Positions 9,502 to 18,744 of a DNA stretch of 64,000 nucleotides are shown one piece after another. The notes below the pieces were generated by a model. That model saw only the letters and a program-made list of their open reading frames with translations. It did not search any database and was not told the DNA's origin. The position numbers and the translations under genes are program-made. Each line of letters starts with the position of its first letter. The first letter of the stretch is position 1. Origin of the DNA: Bacteroidales bacterium UBA3297 (GTDB lineage: Bacteria > Bacteroidota > Bacteroidia > Bacteroidales > Paludibacteraceae); contig DETD01000019.1 of the NCBI GenBank assembly GCA_002362105.1, forward strand, positions 138,725 through 202,724, in the 5' to 3' direction.

Positions 9502-10677
9502 TTAGTGGTGGAACAAGCGAACGTGGGTGAACGCCATGGTCATGCCGTACTTGTCGCAAGTGTCAATAACATGGTCGTCACGGACTGAACCGCCTGGCTG
9601 TGCAATGAACTCGACACCACTCTTGTGGGCGCGTTCAATATTGTCGCCGAATGGGAAGAAGGCGTCTGAACCGAGCGCTACACCGCTCATCTGGTCTAAC
9701 CATGCGCGCTTCTCTTCCTTGGTGAGGACGGCTGGCTGTTCGGTAAAGAACTGCTGCCATGCACCATCGCGGAGAACGTCGTCGTGCTCGTCTTCTGAAA
9801 TGTAAACGTCGATGGTGTTGTCGCGGTCTGCACGGCGGATGCCTTCCTTAAATGGGAGGCTCATAACCTTAGGGTGCTGGCGCAACCACCAAATGTCGGC
9901 CTTGTTACCTGCCAAACGGGTGCAGTGGATACGGCTCTGCTGACCAGCACCGATACCGATTGCCTGGCCGTCTTTAACGTAACATACCGAGTTACTCTGG
10001 GTATATTTCAGTGTGATAAGGGCAATGATGAGGTCGCGCTGTGCAGCCTCGCTCAAAGTCTTGCTCTTGGTTGGGAATTCAGTGAAGAGGCTCTTGTCGA
10101 TAACCACGTTGTTGTGACCCTGCTCGAAAGTAACACCGTAAACCATCTTGGTTTCGAGTTCTGCTGGTTCGTAGTTCGGATCCATCTTGATTACGCAGTA
10201 AGTACCCTTACGCTTGTTCTTTAAAACCTCAAGTGCTTCTGGGGTGTAGTCAGGAGCGATAACACCGTCGGAAACCTCGCGGTTGATCAGTTTTGCAGTC
10301 TGAATGTCGCAAGTGTCGCTCAGGGCGATGAAGTCGCCATAGCTGCTCATACGGTCAGCACCACGGGCACGGGCGTATGCGTTAGCCATTGGGCTGAGTT
10401 CGCAGTCGTCTACGAAATAAATCTTCTTCAGAGTGTCGCTCAAAGGAAGTCCTACTGCAGCTCCCGCAGGGCTTACGTGTTTGAATGAGGCTGCGGCTGG
10501 AAGGCCGGTGGCCGCTTTCAATTCTTTCACCAACTGCCAGCTGTTGAATGCGTCGAGGAAGTTGATGTAACCAGGCTTGCCGTTGAGCACTTCGATAGGA
10601 AGTTCGCCGTCTGCCATAAAGATGCGTGAAGGTTTCTGGTTGGGGTTGCAACCGTACTTCAATGCTAATTCTTTCAT
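9502..10677 (-). CDS. AICAR formyltransferase, monofunctional
   Basis: Transfers a formyl group from 10-formyl-tetrahydrofolate to AICAR, the ninth step of purine synthesis. The protein equals only the C-terminal AICARFT half of bifunctional PurH; the IMP cyclohydrolase half is not present here. It has the catalytic Lys-His pair (AAASFKHVSPAGAAVG), the folate and AICAR region SNSVCYVKDGQAIGIGAGQQSRIHC, and ends FTHVRLFHH. I chose the ATG at 10675-10677 (391 residues, MKELALKYGCNP), not an upstream one at 10710, because a -7 box overlaps the latter. This is a known standalone form in Bacteroidota and other groups. Single gene, with its own promoter and terminator. Confidence 0.92.
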   Translation of the reverse strand: MKELALKYGCNPNQKPSRIFMADGELPIEVLNGKPGYINFLDAFNSWQLVKELKAATGLPAAASFKHVSPAGAAVGLPLSDTLKKIYFVDDCELSPMANAYARARGADRMSSYGDFIALSDTCDIQTAKLINREVSDGVIAPDYTPEALEVLKNKRKGTYCVIKMDPNYEPAELETKMVYGVTFEQGHNNVVIDKSLFTEFPTKSKTLSEAAQRDLIIALITLKYTQSNSVCYVKDGQAIGIGAGQQSRIHCTRLAGNKADIWWLRQHPKVMSLPFKEGIRRADRDNTIDVYISEDEHDDVLRDGAWQQFFTEQPAVLTKEEKRAWLDQMSGVALGSDAFFPFGDNIERAHKSGVEFIAQPGGSVRDDHVIDTCDKYGMTMAFTHVRLFHH

Positions 10678-10707
10678 TTGGTGTATGGTGTGAAAATAAA
10701 TTTGGTG

Positions 10708-10715
10708 CAAATATA
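10708..10715 (-). promoter_or_regulatory. -7 promoter box of the AICAR formyltransferase gene
   Basis: Minus strand TATATTTG, 30 bp before the chosen ATG. It decides the start, since the alternative ATG at 10710 would fall inside it. Confidence 0.5.
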
Positions 10716-10772
10716 CGGATTTTTAGACAATGCCTAGCCATTAAAGATTTACTCTTTTGTTCAAATTGGCAC

Positions 10773-12665
10773 TTATGCCAATTCGCTCAATTCCATCCAA
10801 CGCTCGGTTTTTTCGTCCAGTTCCTTGTCTATGTCGCCAATACGCTGGCTCTTGTCCACCAGTTCCTGTCCCTGTAGGGTACCGGAACTTAGCTCTTCGG
10901 TAATGGTGGCTTTTTCGGCTTCCAGCGTCTCAATGTCGGCAGTCAGTTGTTCCAACTCTTTTTGCTCCTTGTAGGTCAGTTTGCGTGCGCGGGTCGAATT
11001 CTGATTTTTGTTCTCGGCAGGCTTGTTGGCCTGTTGTTTGGCAGCCTGTTCCTTTTCTTTCCGCTCTTGCTGCTGTTTCATTTCGCGGTACAGGCGGTAG
11101 TCGGTGTAGTTGCCGGGGAAGTCTTGCACGTTGGCTTGCCCGTGGAAGACGAGCAGGTGGTCGACTACTTTGTCCATAAAGTAGCGGTCGTGGCTGACCA
11201 CAATAACGCAGCCTTTAAAGTTCTGCAGGTAGTCTTCCAGTACGTTCAGCGTCATGATGTCGAGGTCGTTGGTCGGCTCGTCGAGTATCAGGAAGTTCGG
11301 ATTTTTCATCAGCACGGTGCAGAGGTAGAGGCGGCGGCGTTCGCCACCGCTCAGCTTGTACACGAAGTCGTGCTGCCTTTCGGGCGAGAACAGGAAGTGT
11401 TGCAGAAATTGGCTCACGTTCAGTTTGCGACCGTCTCCGAGGTAGACGTTCTCGGCAATGCTCTGCACGGCGTCAATCACTTTCATTTGTTCGTCGAACT
11501 GCATGCCTTGTTGGCTGAAATAGCCGAACCTGATGGTTTCTCCCAAATCGATAGTGCCGCTGTCGGGCTGCTCGTCGCCAACAATCATCTTGACGAAAGT
11601 CGACTTGCCGGTACCATTGTTGCCGACAATACCCATTTTCTCGTAGCGGCTGAAGTTGTAGTAGAAGTTGTCGAGTATCTTGGTGTCGCCGAAGGCTTTG
11701 CTGATGTATTTTGCCTCGAAAATCTTGCTGCCGATGTAGCTGGCTTTTACGTCGAGTTGCACGTTACCCGCCTGTTTCTTTTGCTTTACTTTCTCTTCAA
11801 GTTCGTTGAAGGCGTCGATGCGGTATTGTGCTTTCGTGCCTCGAGCCTGCGGTTGGCGTCGCATCCAGTCCAGCTCTTTCCTGTAGAGGTTGTTGGCGCG
11901 TGCCAGTTCGGCATTTTGTTGTTCCAGCCGCTCCTGCCTTTTTTCAAGGTAGTAAGTATAGTTGCCGTGGTAGCTGTAGAGCTGTTGGTTGTCAATTTCC
12001 AGAATGTGGCTGCAAACCCTGTCGAGGAAGTAGCGGTCGTGGGTGACCATCAGCAGAGCCATGCGCGAGTTGCTGATGTAGTCTTCCAGCCATTCCACCA
12101 TAGCCAGGTCGAGGTGGTTGGTCGGCTCGTCGAGGATGAGGAGTTCGGGCTCCATAATCAGGACATTGGCCAAGGCCACACGTTTCAGTTGTCCACCGCT
12201 CAGGTTGTCGACCTTCTGTTCAAGGTCGTGGATGTTCAGTTTGCCTAGAATCTGTTTGATGCGCGTCTCATAGTCCCACGCCTTCAGGCTGTCCATATCG
12301 GCCATTGCCTCGTTCAACTCTTCGGTGTTTTCGGGTTGAAGAAGGGCTTTCTCGTAGCGCGCAATGGCTTTTACCTGGTCGCTGTTGCTGTGTAGGCAGG
12401 CCTGTAAGACGTTCATCCCAGCCGGGAAGTGCGGGTCTTGGGGCAGAATACCCATAACCAGGTCGCGTTTGAAGGAAATGTCGCCGCTGTCGTACGGCTC
12501 GCTGCCTGCAATAATGTTCATAAGGGTTGTTTTCCCGGCACCGTTGCGGGCAACGATGGCGATGCGTTCGCCTTCGCTAATGCCGAACGAAACATCGTGA
12601 AAAAGCACTTTTTGCCCGAACGACTTCGTCAGGCCTTCAACTTGCAGGTAGGAACTGTTTGCCAT
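10773..12665 (-). CDS. ABC-F family ATPase (Uup-like)
   Basis: Soluble ATP-binding cassette protein with two nucleotide-binding domains and no membrane part; ABC-F proteins act on ribosomes or DNA-linked processes. The 630 residues show Walker A 1 (ARNGAGKTT), signature LSGGQLKRVALA and Walker B LLILDEPTNHLDL in the first half, and Walker A 2 (GNNGTGKST), LSGGERRRLYLC and FLILDEPTNDLDI in the second. The interdomain linker is rich in Arg and Glu. The C-terminal charged coiled coil (about 560-630) is typical of Uup. All motifs are intact. No neighbour suggests a specific role, and antibiotic-resistance function cannot be claimed from sequence. Confidence 0.92.
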   Translation of the reverse strand: MANSSYLQVEGLTKSFGQKVLFHDVSFGISEGERIAIVARNGAGKTTLMNIIAGSEPYDSGDISFKRDLVMGILPQDPHFPAGMNVLQACLHSNSDQVKAIARYEKALLQPENTEELNEAMADMDSLKAWDYETRIKQILGKLNIHDLEQKVDNLSGGQLKRVALANVLIMEPELLILDEPTNHLDLAMVEWLEDYISNSRMALLMVTHDRYFLDRVCSHILEIDNQQLYSYHGNYTYYLEKRQERLEQQNAELARANNLYRKELDWMRRQPQARGTKAQYRIDAFNELEEKVKQKKQAGNVQLDVKASYIGSKIFEAKYISKAFGDTKILDNFYYNFSRYEKMGIVGNNGTGKSTFVKMIVGDEQPDSGTIDLGETIRFGYFSQQGMQFDEQMKVIDAVQSIAENVYLGDGRKLNVSQFLQHFLFSPERQHDFVYKLSGGERRRLYLCTVLMKNPNFLILDEPTNDLDIMTLNVLEDYLQNFKGCVIVVSHDRYFMDKVVDHLLVFHGQANVQDFPGNYTDYRLYREMKQQQERKEKEQAAKQQANKPAENKNQNSTRARKLTYKEQKELEQLTADIETLEAEKATITEELSSGTLQGQELVDKSQRIGDIDKELDEKTERWMELSELA

Positions 12666-12737
12666 ATTTGGTCTTTATGTTTTTTCAATGGTTGTCTGTT
12701 TTGACAAATCATTTATTTCGCTAGTGTAATGAAAGAT

Positions 12738-12769
12738 AAAGGGATATACCTTGTTGGATATATCCCTTT
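12738..12769 (-). terminator. Hairpin terminator after the small membrane protein gene
   Basis: Perfect 11-bp stem, AAAGGGATATA at 12738-12748 with TATATCCCTTT at 12759-12769, 10-nt loop, 26 bp past the stop of the minus-strand small gene. The following T content is moderate. Confidence 0.65.
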
Positions 12770-12795
12770 GTTTCTTGTTGCATGGAGCAACCTTC

Positions 12796-12963
12796 TTAGC
12801 CTTTGTTCTGAATTTTGTTGACTATAATCGGAGCAATAACTGCAGCAATCAGAATAATGATGGCAATTACGAGAAGGGTGTTTTCTGTGGTACCTGAAAC
12901 ATAGAAGATAACACATACCAATGCGGCTAACAAAGCCAAAAATGAGCCAATGTATTTAATCAT
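12796..12963 (-). CDS. Small two-helix membrane protein
   Basis: A 55-residue protein starting at the ATG 12961-12963 (MIKYIGSFLALLAALVCVIF), with two hydrophobic helices separated by VSGTTEN and a basic tail (IVNKIQNKG). A longer in-frame start at 13050 would add 29 polar residues with no homology feel and is less likely. No family recognised. It has its own terminator and is upstream of the ABC-F gene on the same strand, so read-through to that gene is possible. Confidence 0.65.
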   Translation of the reverse strand: MIKYIGSFLALLAALVCVIFYVSGTTENTLLVIAIIILIAAVIAPIIVNKIQNKG

Positions 12964-13246
12964 TTTAATCTTTTTTTGTTTGCTGTTCCATCGTATGGAG
13001 TCTCTGCCTGTTGTGGACAGAATTCCATATTCAAATTGCAAATAACGCATTTATTTTCCTAATAGGAAAATTTTTTAGGGTAAAATTACAGGGCGCTTTC
13101 ATTTCCCCATAAAAATCAGGAGACAACTCCCCTTCTCCCCAAAATGGGGTTTGAGACTTTTTTGTGGTGCTGAATGCTAATATCCGTGTGCTATATATAT
13201 TTATACTATTTATTGTCTTAAATGCGAATGTTGAGCCAATATTACT

Positions 13247-13254
13247 TATATTTG
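13247..13254 (+). promoter_or_regulatory. -7 promoter box of the C10 peptidase gene
   Basis: TATATTTG on the plus strand, 69 bp before the ATG at 13323. The rest of the 270-bp gap from 13051 holds AT-rich sequence with no other clear signal. Confidence 0.5.
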
Positions 13255-13322
13255 CACAATTTAAACCTCGAGACTTGTTGAAAAGAGATCTATATTTAAG
13301 TATTATTTAATTTTTATCTGAG

Positions 13323-16028
13323 ATGAAGCGCTTATTCTTTACTATTATTTCTGTCGTTATGTTTTTCATAAATGCGAACGGTGCAAAAGTGAAAATTGAG
13401 ACTGCACGTCAGGATGCTATTTCATTCTTCGAAAAAAAAGGCTATAATCATAGCAATGATACGGTATTTTCAGTTGAGAACGACGTTGATGAATTCTACG
13501 TATTCTATAATGTCAACAAGGATTATGTAATTGTTTCGGGTAGTGACAAAACCCGGCATTCCGTATTAGGGTATGGTTCTAATTTTACGGGTATTAACAA
13601 CGTGTCACCCGCTTTAAAGTGGATACTAAACCGATATAAAGAGCAAATTGAAATTGCCGAAGCCGATTCGTCAATTCCTGGTAGGAACAACGTGTTAAAT
13701 GGTCTGAAAAAATATGTTCCACAAGTTAAGCGTGAAAACGTGGCTCCATTAATACAAACAAAATGGCATCAAAACTTTTTCGGTAATGGCACGCCTACCG
13801 GTTGCGTTGCTACCTCTATGGCACAGGTGATGCACTATTACAAGTTCCCATCAGAAACTTATAAGGAAATTCCTGGTTATACTGACAGTAATTGCACGTA
13901 CAAAAGTTTATCCGACACTCCGTTCGACTGGGAGATAATGAGTAAATATGAGGAAAACGGCGATTTAACGGCCGAAAAAGAGATTGCAAAACTGATGGAA
14001 TACTGTGGGCATGCCGTTCAAATGAATTATGGTACAGAAGGGTCTAGTTCCTATCACTATAATGTTGAATATGCTCTTGAAAACTATTTCGGATATGATA
14101 GTGATGTACGATATGTCTCGAAAAAGGGATACACAGATGATGAATTTGGAAACATCATCTTTAATGAGTTGAAAAACAAGCGCCCTGTGATTTTTGGAGG
14201 AAATGACAAAAACGGTGGTCATTCTTTTATATGTGACGGTTACGACAATGAGTGTAATGCCTTTCACTTTAATTTTGGGTGGGCCGGAAATGAGGATGGA
14301 TATTATGAATTGAATGCCATTGTGGGCATTGATTTTTCTTACAACGACAATCAAGATATTATTATTGGTATTAAACCTGAATCGCACAAGAAGGTTGAAG
14401 CAAACAATACGGAATTGCAAATAATTAAATTTAAGGAACTTACAAACTATACATTCGACGATAAAGTCAATATTAATTTACAAATTAAAAACTGCGGTAA
14501 AAATGACTACAAGGGCGATGTGTATATGAATGCTACAGGTTTCTTAAATGCATCGGGTGCTGTAATGGTAGATGGTGTTGTACGAAACCAAACCGTCCCT
14601 TTTACTATTGCTTCCGAAGATTCTATCAATCTTTCCTACTTATTTGTTTGGCCTAAAAACGAAGAAGTAATTCATCTTGAATTCACGGCAGAAGATGGCA
14701 CTATATTGGAAACTAAAGAATTGTATGCGGATAACTTTACATCGGATATTACTTATGTTTATACGGATATCCGAATCCTAGGCGCATACGACTCTGTTGA
14801 TGTTGCTGGTATACGGCAATACCATTTGATTCCTGGAAGAAACAAGGCGTTAATTACAATTGAAAACTACGACACCATACCTTTTAGGAAATTGGTTACC
14901 CTGTATCAAACAAAGGGAGCGGCGTATACAGTTGATACTCTTGACGGAGAAAAAGGTATGCTAACCGTATATCCTGGTCAAACCTACCGTAAATACATTG
15001 AATTTGATTCAGATACGGAAAACGACTACATGGGAAGTTTCAAACTGTCGGGACTTGACGGCCGTGCTCATTGGACGGTTCGACAATATGTGTACTATTG
15101 TACGAACAAAGCCTTAGAAGCACAACATGCATGGGTTGACTCTGTTTTTAACAGCGATGCGTCTGACATCCTATGGGTTGATCTTACTACATTCACTAAC
15201 TCACAAATTGAAAATATCGATTTGTCAAAAATTGGTTCTAATTGTCTTTACTATGCCAACGAGCCTTCTCTGTCTAAGAAGTCGACTAATGTTGTGGCGA
15301 ATGGTTCCTGTAACCAGCTTGTTATCGATGGTGGTAAGGACTTCTACCTGAAAAATTCCATTTATGCAAAAGAAGCGACATTTACAAAGTCTTTCACTAA
15401 CTCTGGCAAGGAGTTTAGTTGGAATCTTATATTCCTACCTTTTGTTCCCGATAGCGCATTTTTGCCCGATGGAACAGAAATTTTAAAGAGCGGACTGATG
15501 AAAATATATAGCATAAGAGGTTTTGAGAACAACACAATAACCTATGCGGAAGAATCGCAACTGCGTACGGGATGTGGTTTCCTAATAGGTGTTCCAACTC
15601 AACAAGAAGAGGAAACTGTTGTTACCTTCAAAGCCCATAATGTTACGGTTCCTGCTTCAGAAGATATCCGAATGGTTTGTGAAGATGCGGAATTTATAGG
15701 CTCGACTGTCGGCTTTGAGAATTTAGGGAAAACAGACTACTTTGCTTCATACTCCTTCGATCCGAAGAGTTTTTCATTCATAGAAGATGAAGAAATTATG
15801 GCCAAGGTTGCGCCTTTTACACTTAACTTCTTTATAGATAGTTTCGAGGAGTCTTTTAACCTCGGTAACGTAACCTCAGTAAAACTTACGAAAAGTGACA
15901 ATGATGCTCTTGTAAACGTGTATACTCCTCTTGGCAGGTATGTTGGATTATACAATTTAAAGGAATGGAACCCCGGCGACTCAAATCTTAAAGTCTATAT
16001 TGTTAGGGGGCAAAAACTTATTCGATAA
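13323..16028 (+). CDS. Secreted C10 (streptopain) family cysteine peptidase with sorting tail
   Basis: Exported protease precursor of 901 residues. A signal peptide (MKRLFFTIISVVMFFINANGA) is followed by a Spi-type propeptide (to about 140), then the C10 catalytic domain with the active Cys near 162 (TGCVATSMAQVMHYYKFP) and His near 299 (GGHSFICDGYD), followed by FHFNFGWAGNEDGYYELN. After that come beta-sandwich regions and a C-terminal part ending in VNVYTPLGRYVGLYN and KVYIVRGQKLIR, which resembles a Por-type T9SS sorting domain. It has its own promoter. Its last 48 bp overlap, on the opposite strand, the 3' end of the last A gene of the tandem array. Relatives include streptopain and P. 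gingivalis/Prevotella interpain; target proteins are unknown. Confidence 0.9.
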   Translation: MKRLFFTIISVVMFFINANGAKVKIETARQDAISFFEKKGYNHSNDTVFSVENDVDEFYVFYNVNKDYVIVSGSDKTRHSVLGYGSNFTGINNVSPALKWILNRYKEQIEIAEADSSIPGRNNVLNGLKKYVPQVKRENVAPLIQTKWHQNFFGNGTPTGCVATSMAQVMHYYKFPSETYKEIPGYTDSNCTYKSLSDTPFDWEIMSKYEENGDLTAEKEIAKLMEYCGHAVQMNYGTEGSSSYHYNVEYALENYFGYDSDVRYVSKKGYTDDEFGNIIFNELKNKRPVIFGGNDKNGGHSFICDGYDNECNAFHFNFGWAGNEDGYYELNAIVGIDFSYNDNQDIIIGIKPESHKKVEANNTELQIIKFKELTNYTFDDKVNINLQIKNCGKNDYKGDVYMNATGFLNASGAVMVDGVVRNQTVPFTIASEDSINLSYLFVWPKNEEVIHLEFTAEDGTILETKELYADNFTSDITYVYTDIRILGAYDSVDVAGIRQYHLIPGRNKALITIENYDTIPFRKLVTLYQTKGAAYTVDTLDGEKGMLTVYPGQTYRKYIEFDSDTENDYMGSFKLSGLDGRAHWTVRQYVYYCTNKALEAQHAWVDSVFNSDASDILWVDLTTFTNSQIENIDLSKIGSNCLYYANEPSLSKKSTNVVANGSCNQLVIDGGKDFYLKNSIYAKEATFTKSFTNSGKEFSWNLIFLPFVPDSAFLPDGTEILKSGLMKIYSIRGFENNTITYAEESQLRTGCGFLIGVPTQQEEETVVTFKAHNVTVPASEDIRMVCEDAEFIGSTVGFENLGKTDYFASYSFDPKSFSFIEDEEIMAKVAPFTLNFFIDSFEESFNLGNVTSVKLTKSDNDALVNVYTPLGRYVGLYNLKEWNPGDSNLKVYIVRGQKLIR

Positions 16029-16310
16029 AACGAACTTCTTCTTATAGTTGATACCGAAATTTTCGCCGGGAGGGCAGAATGGCTTTATCTGCAACCGTTC
16101 GTTAAGCGAAATGGAATCGTTCCCTATACCCTCTGTTGCCTTTTGGTTGAAAAAGTAGGCTGGTGTTTTGAAAGAGCCCTTGTCGCGGTAGATGAGGGCG
16201 TATATCTTAGAGCCGGCTTTCAACTGTACTTTCTCATAGGCATCAATGCCGGGGTAGTCGTCGCTGCCTTGCCATTTTGCGGCGGTCTTATGTTTTAGAG
16301 GATTATCCAT
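15981..16310 (-). CDS. A-type protein, copy A5 (distal unit, different C-terminus)
   Basis: Last gene of the five-unit array, 109 residues. It shares the family body (YPGIDAYEKVQLKAGSKIYA, then GSFKTPAYFFNQKATEGIG and LNERLQIKPFCPPGENFGI) but ends in NYKKKFVLSNKFLPPNNIDF instead of the tail found in A1-A4. That ending overlaps the 3' end of the C10 peptidase gene on the other strand by 48 bp. Its sequence at the switch point (GATACCGAAATTTT on the plus strand) marks the array breakpoint, and A5 is plausibly the ancestral form. No signal peptide or membrane segment. The fold pattern recalls C-terminal modules of polymorphic toxins, a weak resemblance only. Confidence 0.65.
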   Translation of the reverse strand: MDNPLKHKTAAKWQGSDDYPGIDAYEKVQLKAGSKIYALIYRDKGSFKTPAYFFNQKATEGIGNDSISLNERLQIKPFCPPGENFGINYKKKFVLSNKFLPPNNIDFKI

Positions 16311-16322
16311 GATAAACTATTA

Positions 16323-16859
16323 TTACCACAAGTATTTTGTGCCTATTGCCTCAAGTCTTTTATTATCCTCTTCGGTGAGATTGTCATAATTTATCACAAT
16401 TTCAGCACTAGGAATGTCGTACCTTAGGCTAAAATCGGAACGAAAAGAACCCCAAGAGACCATAAACGAATTGTCTTTGTCCTCATCGAGGCACGATGGG
16501 GCCATAGACGTTTCCTTTTGCAGGAACTCGTCGTGTGTGCGCTTGGTCTCGTAGGCAATCTCCTTCCAATTGCTCGGCATGTTGTTGATGTCTGTAATTG
16601 TCATCTTCACAGATACTAGAGTAATCGTCTCAATGCAATCGTGAAGCCCGCCCAATATGACACTCATATACATTTCATAGCCATTAATATTCACTAGGCC
16701 TAAATTGTAGCTTTTCTTGTCGCTATTGATTTCATCCTTATTAGGGTATTTTGACTTGAATAGCGCCGAGTTAAAAAACTCCTGTCTAGACATAAAAGGA
16801 TGTAGTTCCCAACCTTTCTCCGCATCAATAACAAAGCGGCCCGTCTTTAAATCTAACAT
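16323..16859 (-). CDS. B-type protein, copy B5
   Basis: A 178-residue soluble protein of the array. Constant start (MLDLKTGRFVIDAEKGWELH, PFMSRQEFF), then a variable stretch at about 32-65 (FKSKYPNKDEINSDKKSYNL), then constant blocks INGYEMYMSVILGGLHDC, NNMPSNWKEIAYETKR and NSFMVSWGSFRSDF. It precedes A5 by 12 nt. I do not know the family; an immunity-like role is inference from the two-gene arrangement. Confidence 0.7.
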   Translation of the reverse strand: MLDLKTGRFVIDAEKGWELHPFMSRQEFFNSALFKSKYPNKDEINSDKKSYNLGLVNINGYEMYMSVILGGLHDCIETITLVSVKMTITDINNMPSNWKEIAYETKRTHDEFLQKETSMAPSCLDEDKDNSFMVSWGSFRSDFSLRYDIPSAEIVINYDNLTEEDNKRLEAIGTKYLW

Positions 16860-16885
16860 AACTATATATTTTTAGTTGTTGAATT

Positions 16886-17215
16886 TTAATCTCTACAATA
16901 GATTTCCAAGAAAAATGTTTGTGTCGTTTTTCTGAAGACATCTGCAAAAAGGATACCGAAATTTTCGCCAGGAGGGCAAAAAGGCTTTATCTGCAACCGT
17001 TCGTTAAGCGAAATGGAATCGTTCCCTATACCCTCTGTTGCCTTTTGGTTGAAAAAGTAGGCAGGTGTTTTGAAAGAGCCCTTGTCGCGGTGGATGATGG
17101 CGTATATCTTAGAGCCGGCTTTCAACTGTACTTTCTCATAGGCATCAATGCCGGGGTAGTTGTCGCCTCCCTGCCATTCTGCGGCGGTCTTATATTTTGC
17201 AGTGTCTTTCTCCAT
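16886..17215 (-). CDS. A-type protein, copy A4
   Basis: Array protein of 109 residues (MEKDTAKYKTAAEWQGGDNY start). It shares GSFKTPAYFFNQKATEGIG with A5, whereas A1-A3 have FDTPAYFFNKEAMEGI, so copies are mosaic. After PPGENFGI it continues LFADVFRKTTQTFFLEIYC, a tail encoded by DNA homologous to the non-coding leader of the array head. It starts 6 nt after the B4 stop and ends 26 nt before the B5 ATG. Function unknown. Confidence 0.65.
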   Translation of the reverse strand: MEKDTAKYKTAAEWQGGDNYPGIDAYEKVQLKAGSKIYAIIHRDKGSFKTPAYFFNQKATEGIGNDSISLNERLQIKPFCPPGENFGILFADVFRKTTQTFFLEIYCRD

Positions 17216-17221
17216 AAACTA

Positions 17222-17761
17222 TTACCACAGGTATTTTGTTCCCATGTTCTCAAGTCTTTTATTATCTTCTTCGGTGAGATTGTCATAATTAATCACGATC
17301 TCAACGTCAGGTATGTCGTACCTCAGACAAAAATCGGAACGAAAAGAACCCCAAGAGACCATAAACGAATTGTCTTTGTCCTCATCGAGGCACGATGGGG
17401 CCATAGACGTTTCCTTTTGCAGGAACTCGTCGTTTATGCGCTTGGTCTCGTAGGCAATCTCCTTCCAGTTGCTTGGCATGTTGTTGATGTCTTTTATCTC
17501 ACTTAATTTTGTTGAAACCAGTCTGATTTTTTCAACACAATCGTGAAGACCTCCGAATATTACGTTCATATACATCTCGTAGCCGTTAATACTCATAGGG
17601 CCAAAAATAAAGACATCATCTTTCAAATTGAGATCTTTTTTTTTCAGATACTCAGACTTGAACAATCCTGAGTTAAAAAACTCCTGTCTAGACATAAAAG
17701 GATGTAGTTCCCATCCCTTTTCCGCATCAATAACGAAGCGGCCTGTTTTTAAATCTAACAT
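17222..17761 (-). CDS. B-type protein, copy B4
   Basis: Array protein of 179 residues with the constant B ends and its own variable stretch (KSEYLKKKDLNLKDDVFIFG). Closest by eye to B3 in this segment. Followed after 6 nt by A4. Function unknown. Confidence 0.7.
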   Translation of the reverse strand: MLDLKTGRFVIDAEKGWELHPFMSRQEFFNSGLFKSEYLKKKDLNLKDDVFIFGPMSINGYEMYMNVIFGGLHDCVEKIRLVSTKLSEIKDINNMPSNWKEIAYETKRINDEFLQKETSMAPSCLDEDKDNSFMVSWGSFRSDFCLRYDIPDVEIVINYDNLTEEDNKRLENMGTKYLW

Positions 17762-17787
17762 AACTATATATTTTTAGTTGTTGAATT

Positions 17788-18117
17788 TTAATCTCTACAA
17801 TAGATTTCCAAGAAAAAAGTTTGTGTCGTTTTTCTGAACACATCTGCAAAAAGGATACCGAAATTTTCGCCAGGAGGGCAAAAAGGCTTTATCTGCAACC
17901 GCTCGTTAAGCGAAATGGAGTCGTTTCCTATACCCTCCATCGCTTCTTTGTTGAAGAAGTAGGCAGGAGTGTCGAAAGAGCCCTTGTTGCGGAAGATGAG
18001 GGCGTAAATCTTTGAACCGGCTTTCAGCTGCACTTTCTCATAAGCATCAATGCCGGGGTAGTTGTCGCCTCCCTGCCATTCTGCGGCGGTCTTATATTTT
18101 GCAGTGTCTTTTGTCAT
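17788..18117 (-). CDS. A-type protein, copy A3
   Basis: Array protein of 109 residues, start MTKDTAKYKTAAEWQGG, central FRNKGSFDTPAYFFNKEAM as in A2, and the leader-derived tail ending FFLEIYCRD. It is 10 nt after the B3 stop. Function unknown. Confidence 0.65.
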   Translation of the reverse strand: MTKDTAKYKTAAEWQGGDNYPGIDAYEKVQLKAGSKIYALIFRNKGSFDTPAYFFNKEAMEGIGNDSISLNERLQIKPFCPPGENFGILFADVFRKTTQTFFLEIYCRD

Positions 18118-18127
18118 AATCTAGTCT

Positions 18128-18673
18128 TTATGACCACAATTCGTCATCAGGTATTTTCTCCAGTTCGGCCTTGTCTTCTTCAGTAAGATTATCATAATTA
18201 ATCACGATCTCAACGTCAGGAATGTCGTACCTTAGGCAAAAATCGGAACGAAAGCCTCCCCATGAGACCATAAACGAATTGTCTTTATCCTCATTGAGGC
18301 ACGATGGAGCCATAGACGTTTCCTTTTGCAGGAACTCGTCGTGTATGCGCTTGGTTTCGTAGGCAATCTCCTTCCAGTTGCTTGGCATGTTGTTGATGTC
18401 TGGTATCTCACTTAATTTTGTTGAAATCAGTGTGATTCTCTCGACACAGTCATGAAGCCCGCCAAAATCAACAGTCATATACATCTCATAGCCGTTAATA
18501 CTCATAGGGCCAAAACCGAAGACATCATCTTTCAAGCTGAAATCGTCCTCCTTATCAAGATACTCTGAATTAAACAACCCTGAGTTAAAAAACTCCTGTC
18601 TAGACATAAAAGGATGTAGTTCCCATCCCTTTTCCGCATTAATAACGAAGCGGCCTGTTTTTAAATCTAACAT
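18128..18673 (-). CDS. B-type protein, copy B3
   Basis: Array protein of 181 residues. Variable stretch FNSEYLDKEDDFSLKDDVFG; C-terminus diverges from B2, B4 and B5 (TEEDKAELEKIPDDELWS) and matches the B1 ending, again showing mosaic exchange between copies. Function unknown. Confidence 0.7.
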   Translation of the reverse strand: MLDLKTGRFVINAEKGWELHPFMSRQEFFNSGLFNSEYLDKEDDFSLKDDVFGFGPMSINGYEMYMTVDFGGLHDCVERITLISTKLSEIPDINNMPSNWKEIAYETKRIHDEFLQKETSMAPSCLNEDKDNSFMVSWGGFRSDFCLRYDIPDVEIVINYDNLTEEDKAELEKIPDDELWS

Positions 18674-18744
18674 AACTATATATTTTTAGTTGTTGAATTT
18701 TAATCTCTACAATAGATTTCCAAGAAAAAAGTTTGTGTCGTTTT

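Noticed and set aside
10947..12248. 433-codon plus-strand frame across the ABC-F gene
   Set aside because: Antisense to a clear ABC-F gene with all motifs; Val/Phe-rich shadow composition.
16919..17506. Plus-strand frames in the B-A array, such as MCRFSEDICKKDTEIF...
   Set aside because: Repeated in several units only because they lie opposite the A genes. The minus-strand frames have consistent starts, tight B-A spacing and protein-level constraint.
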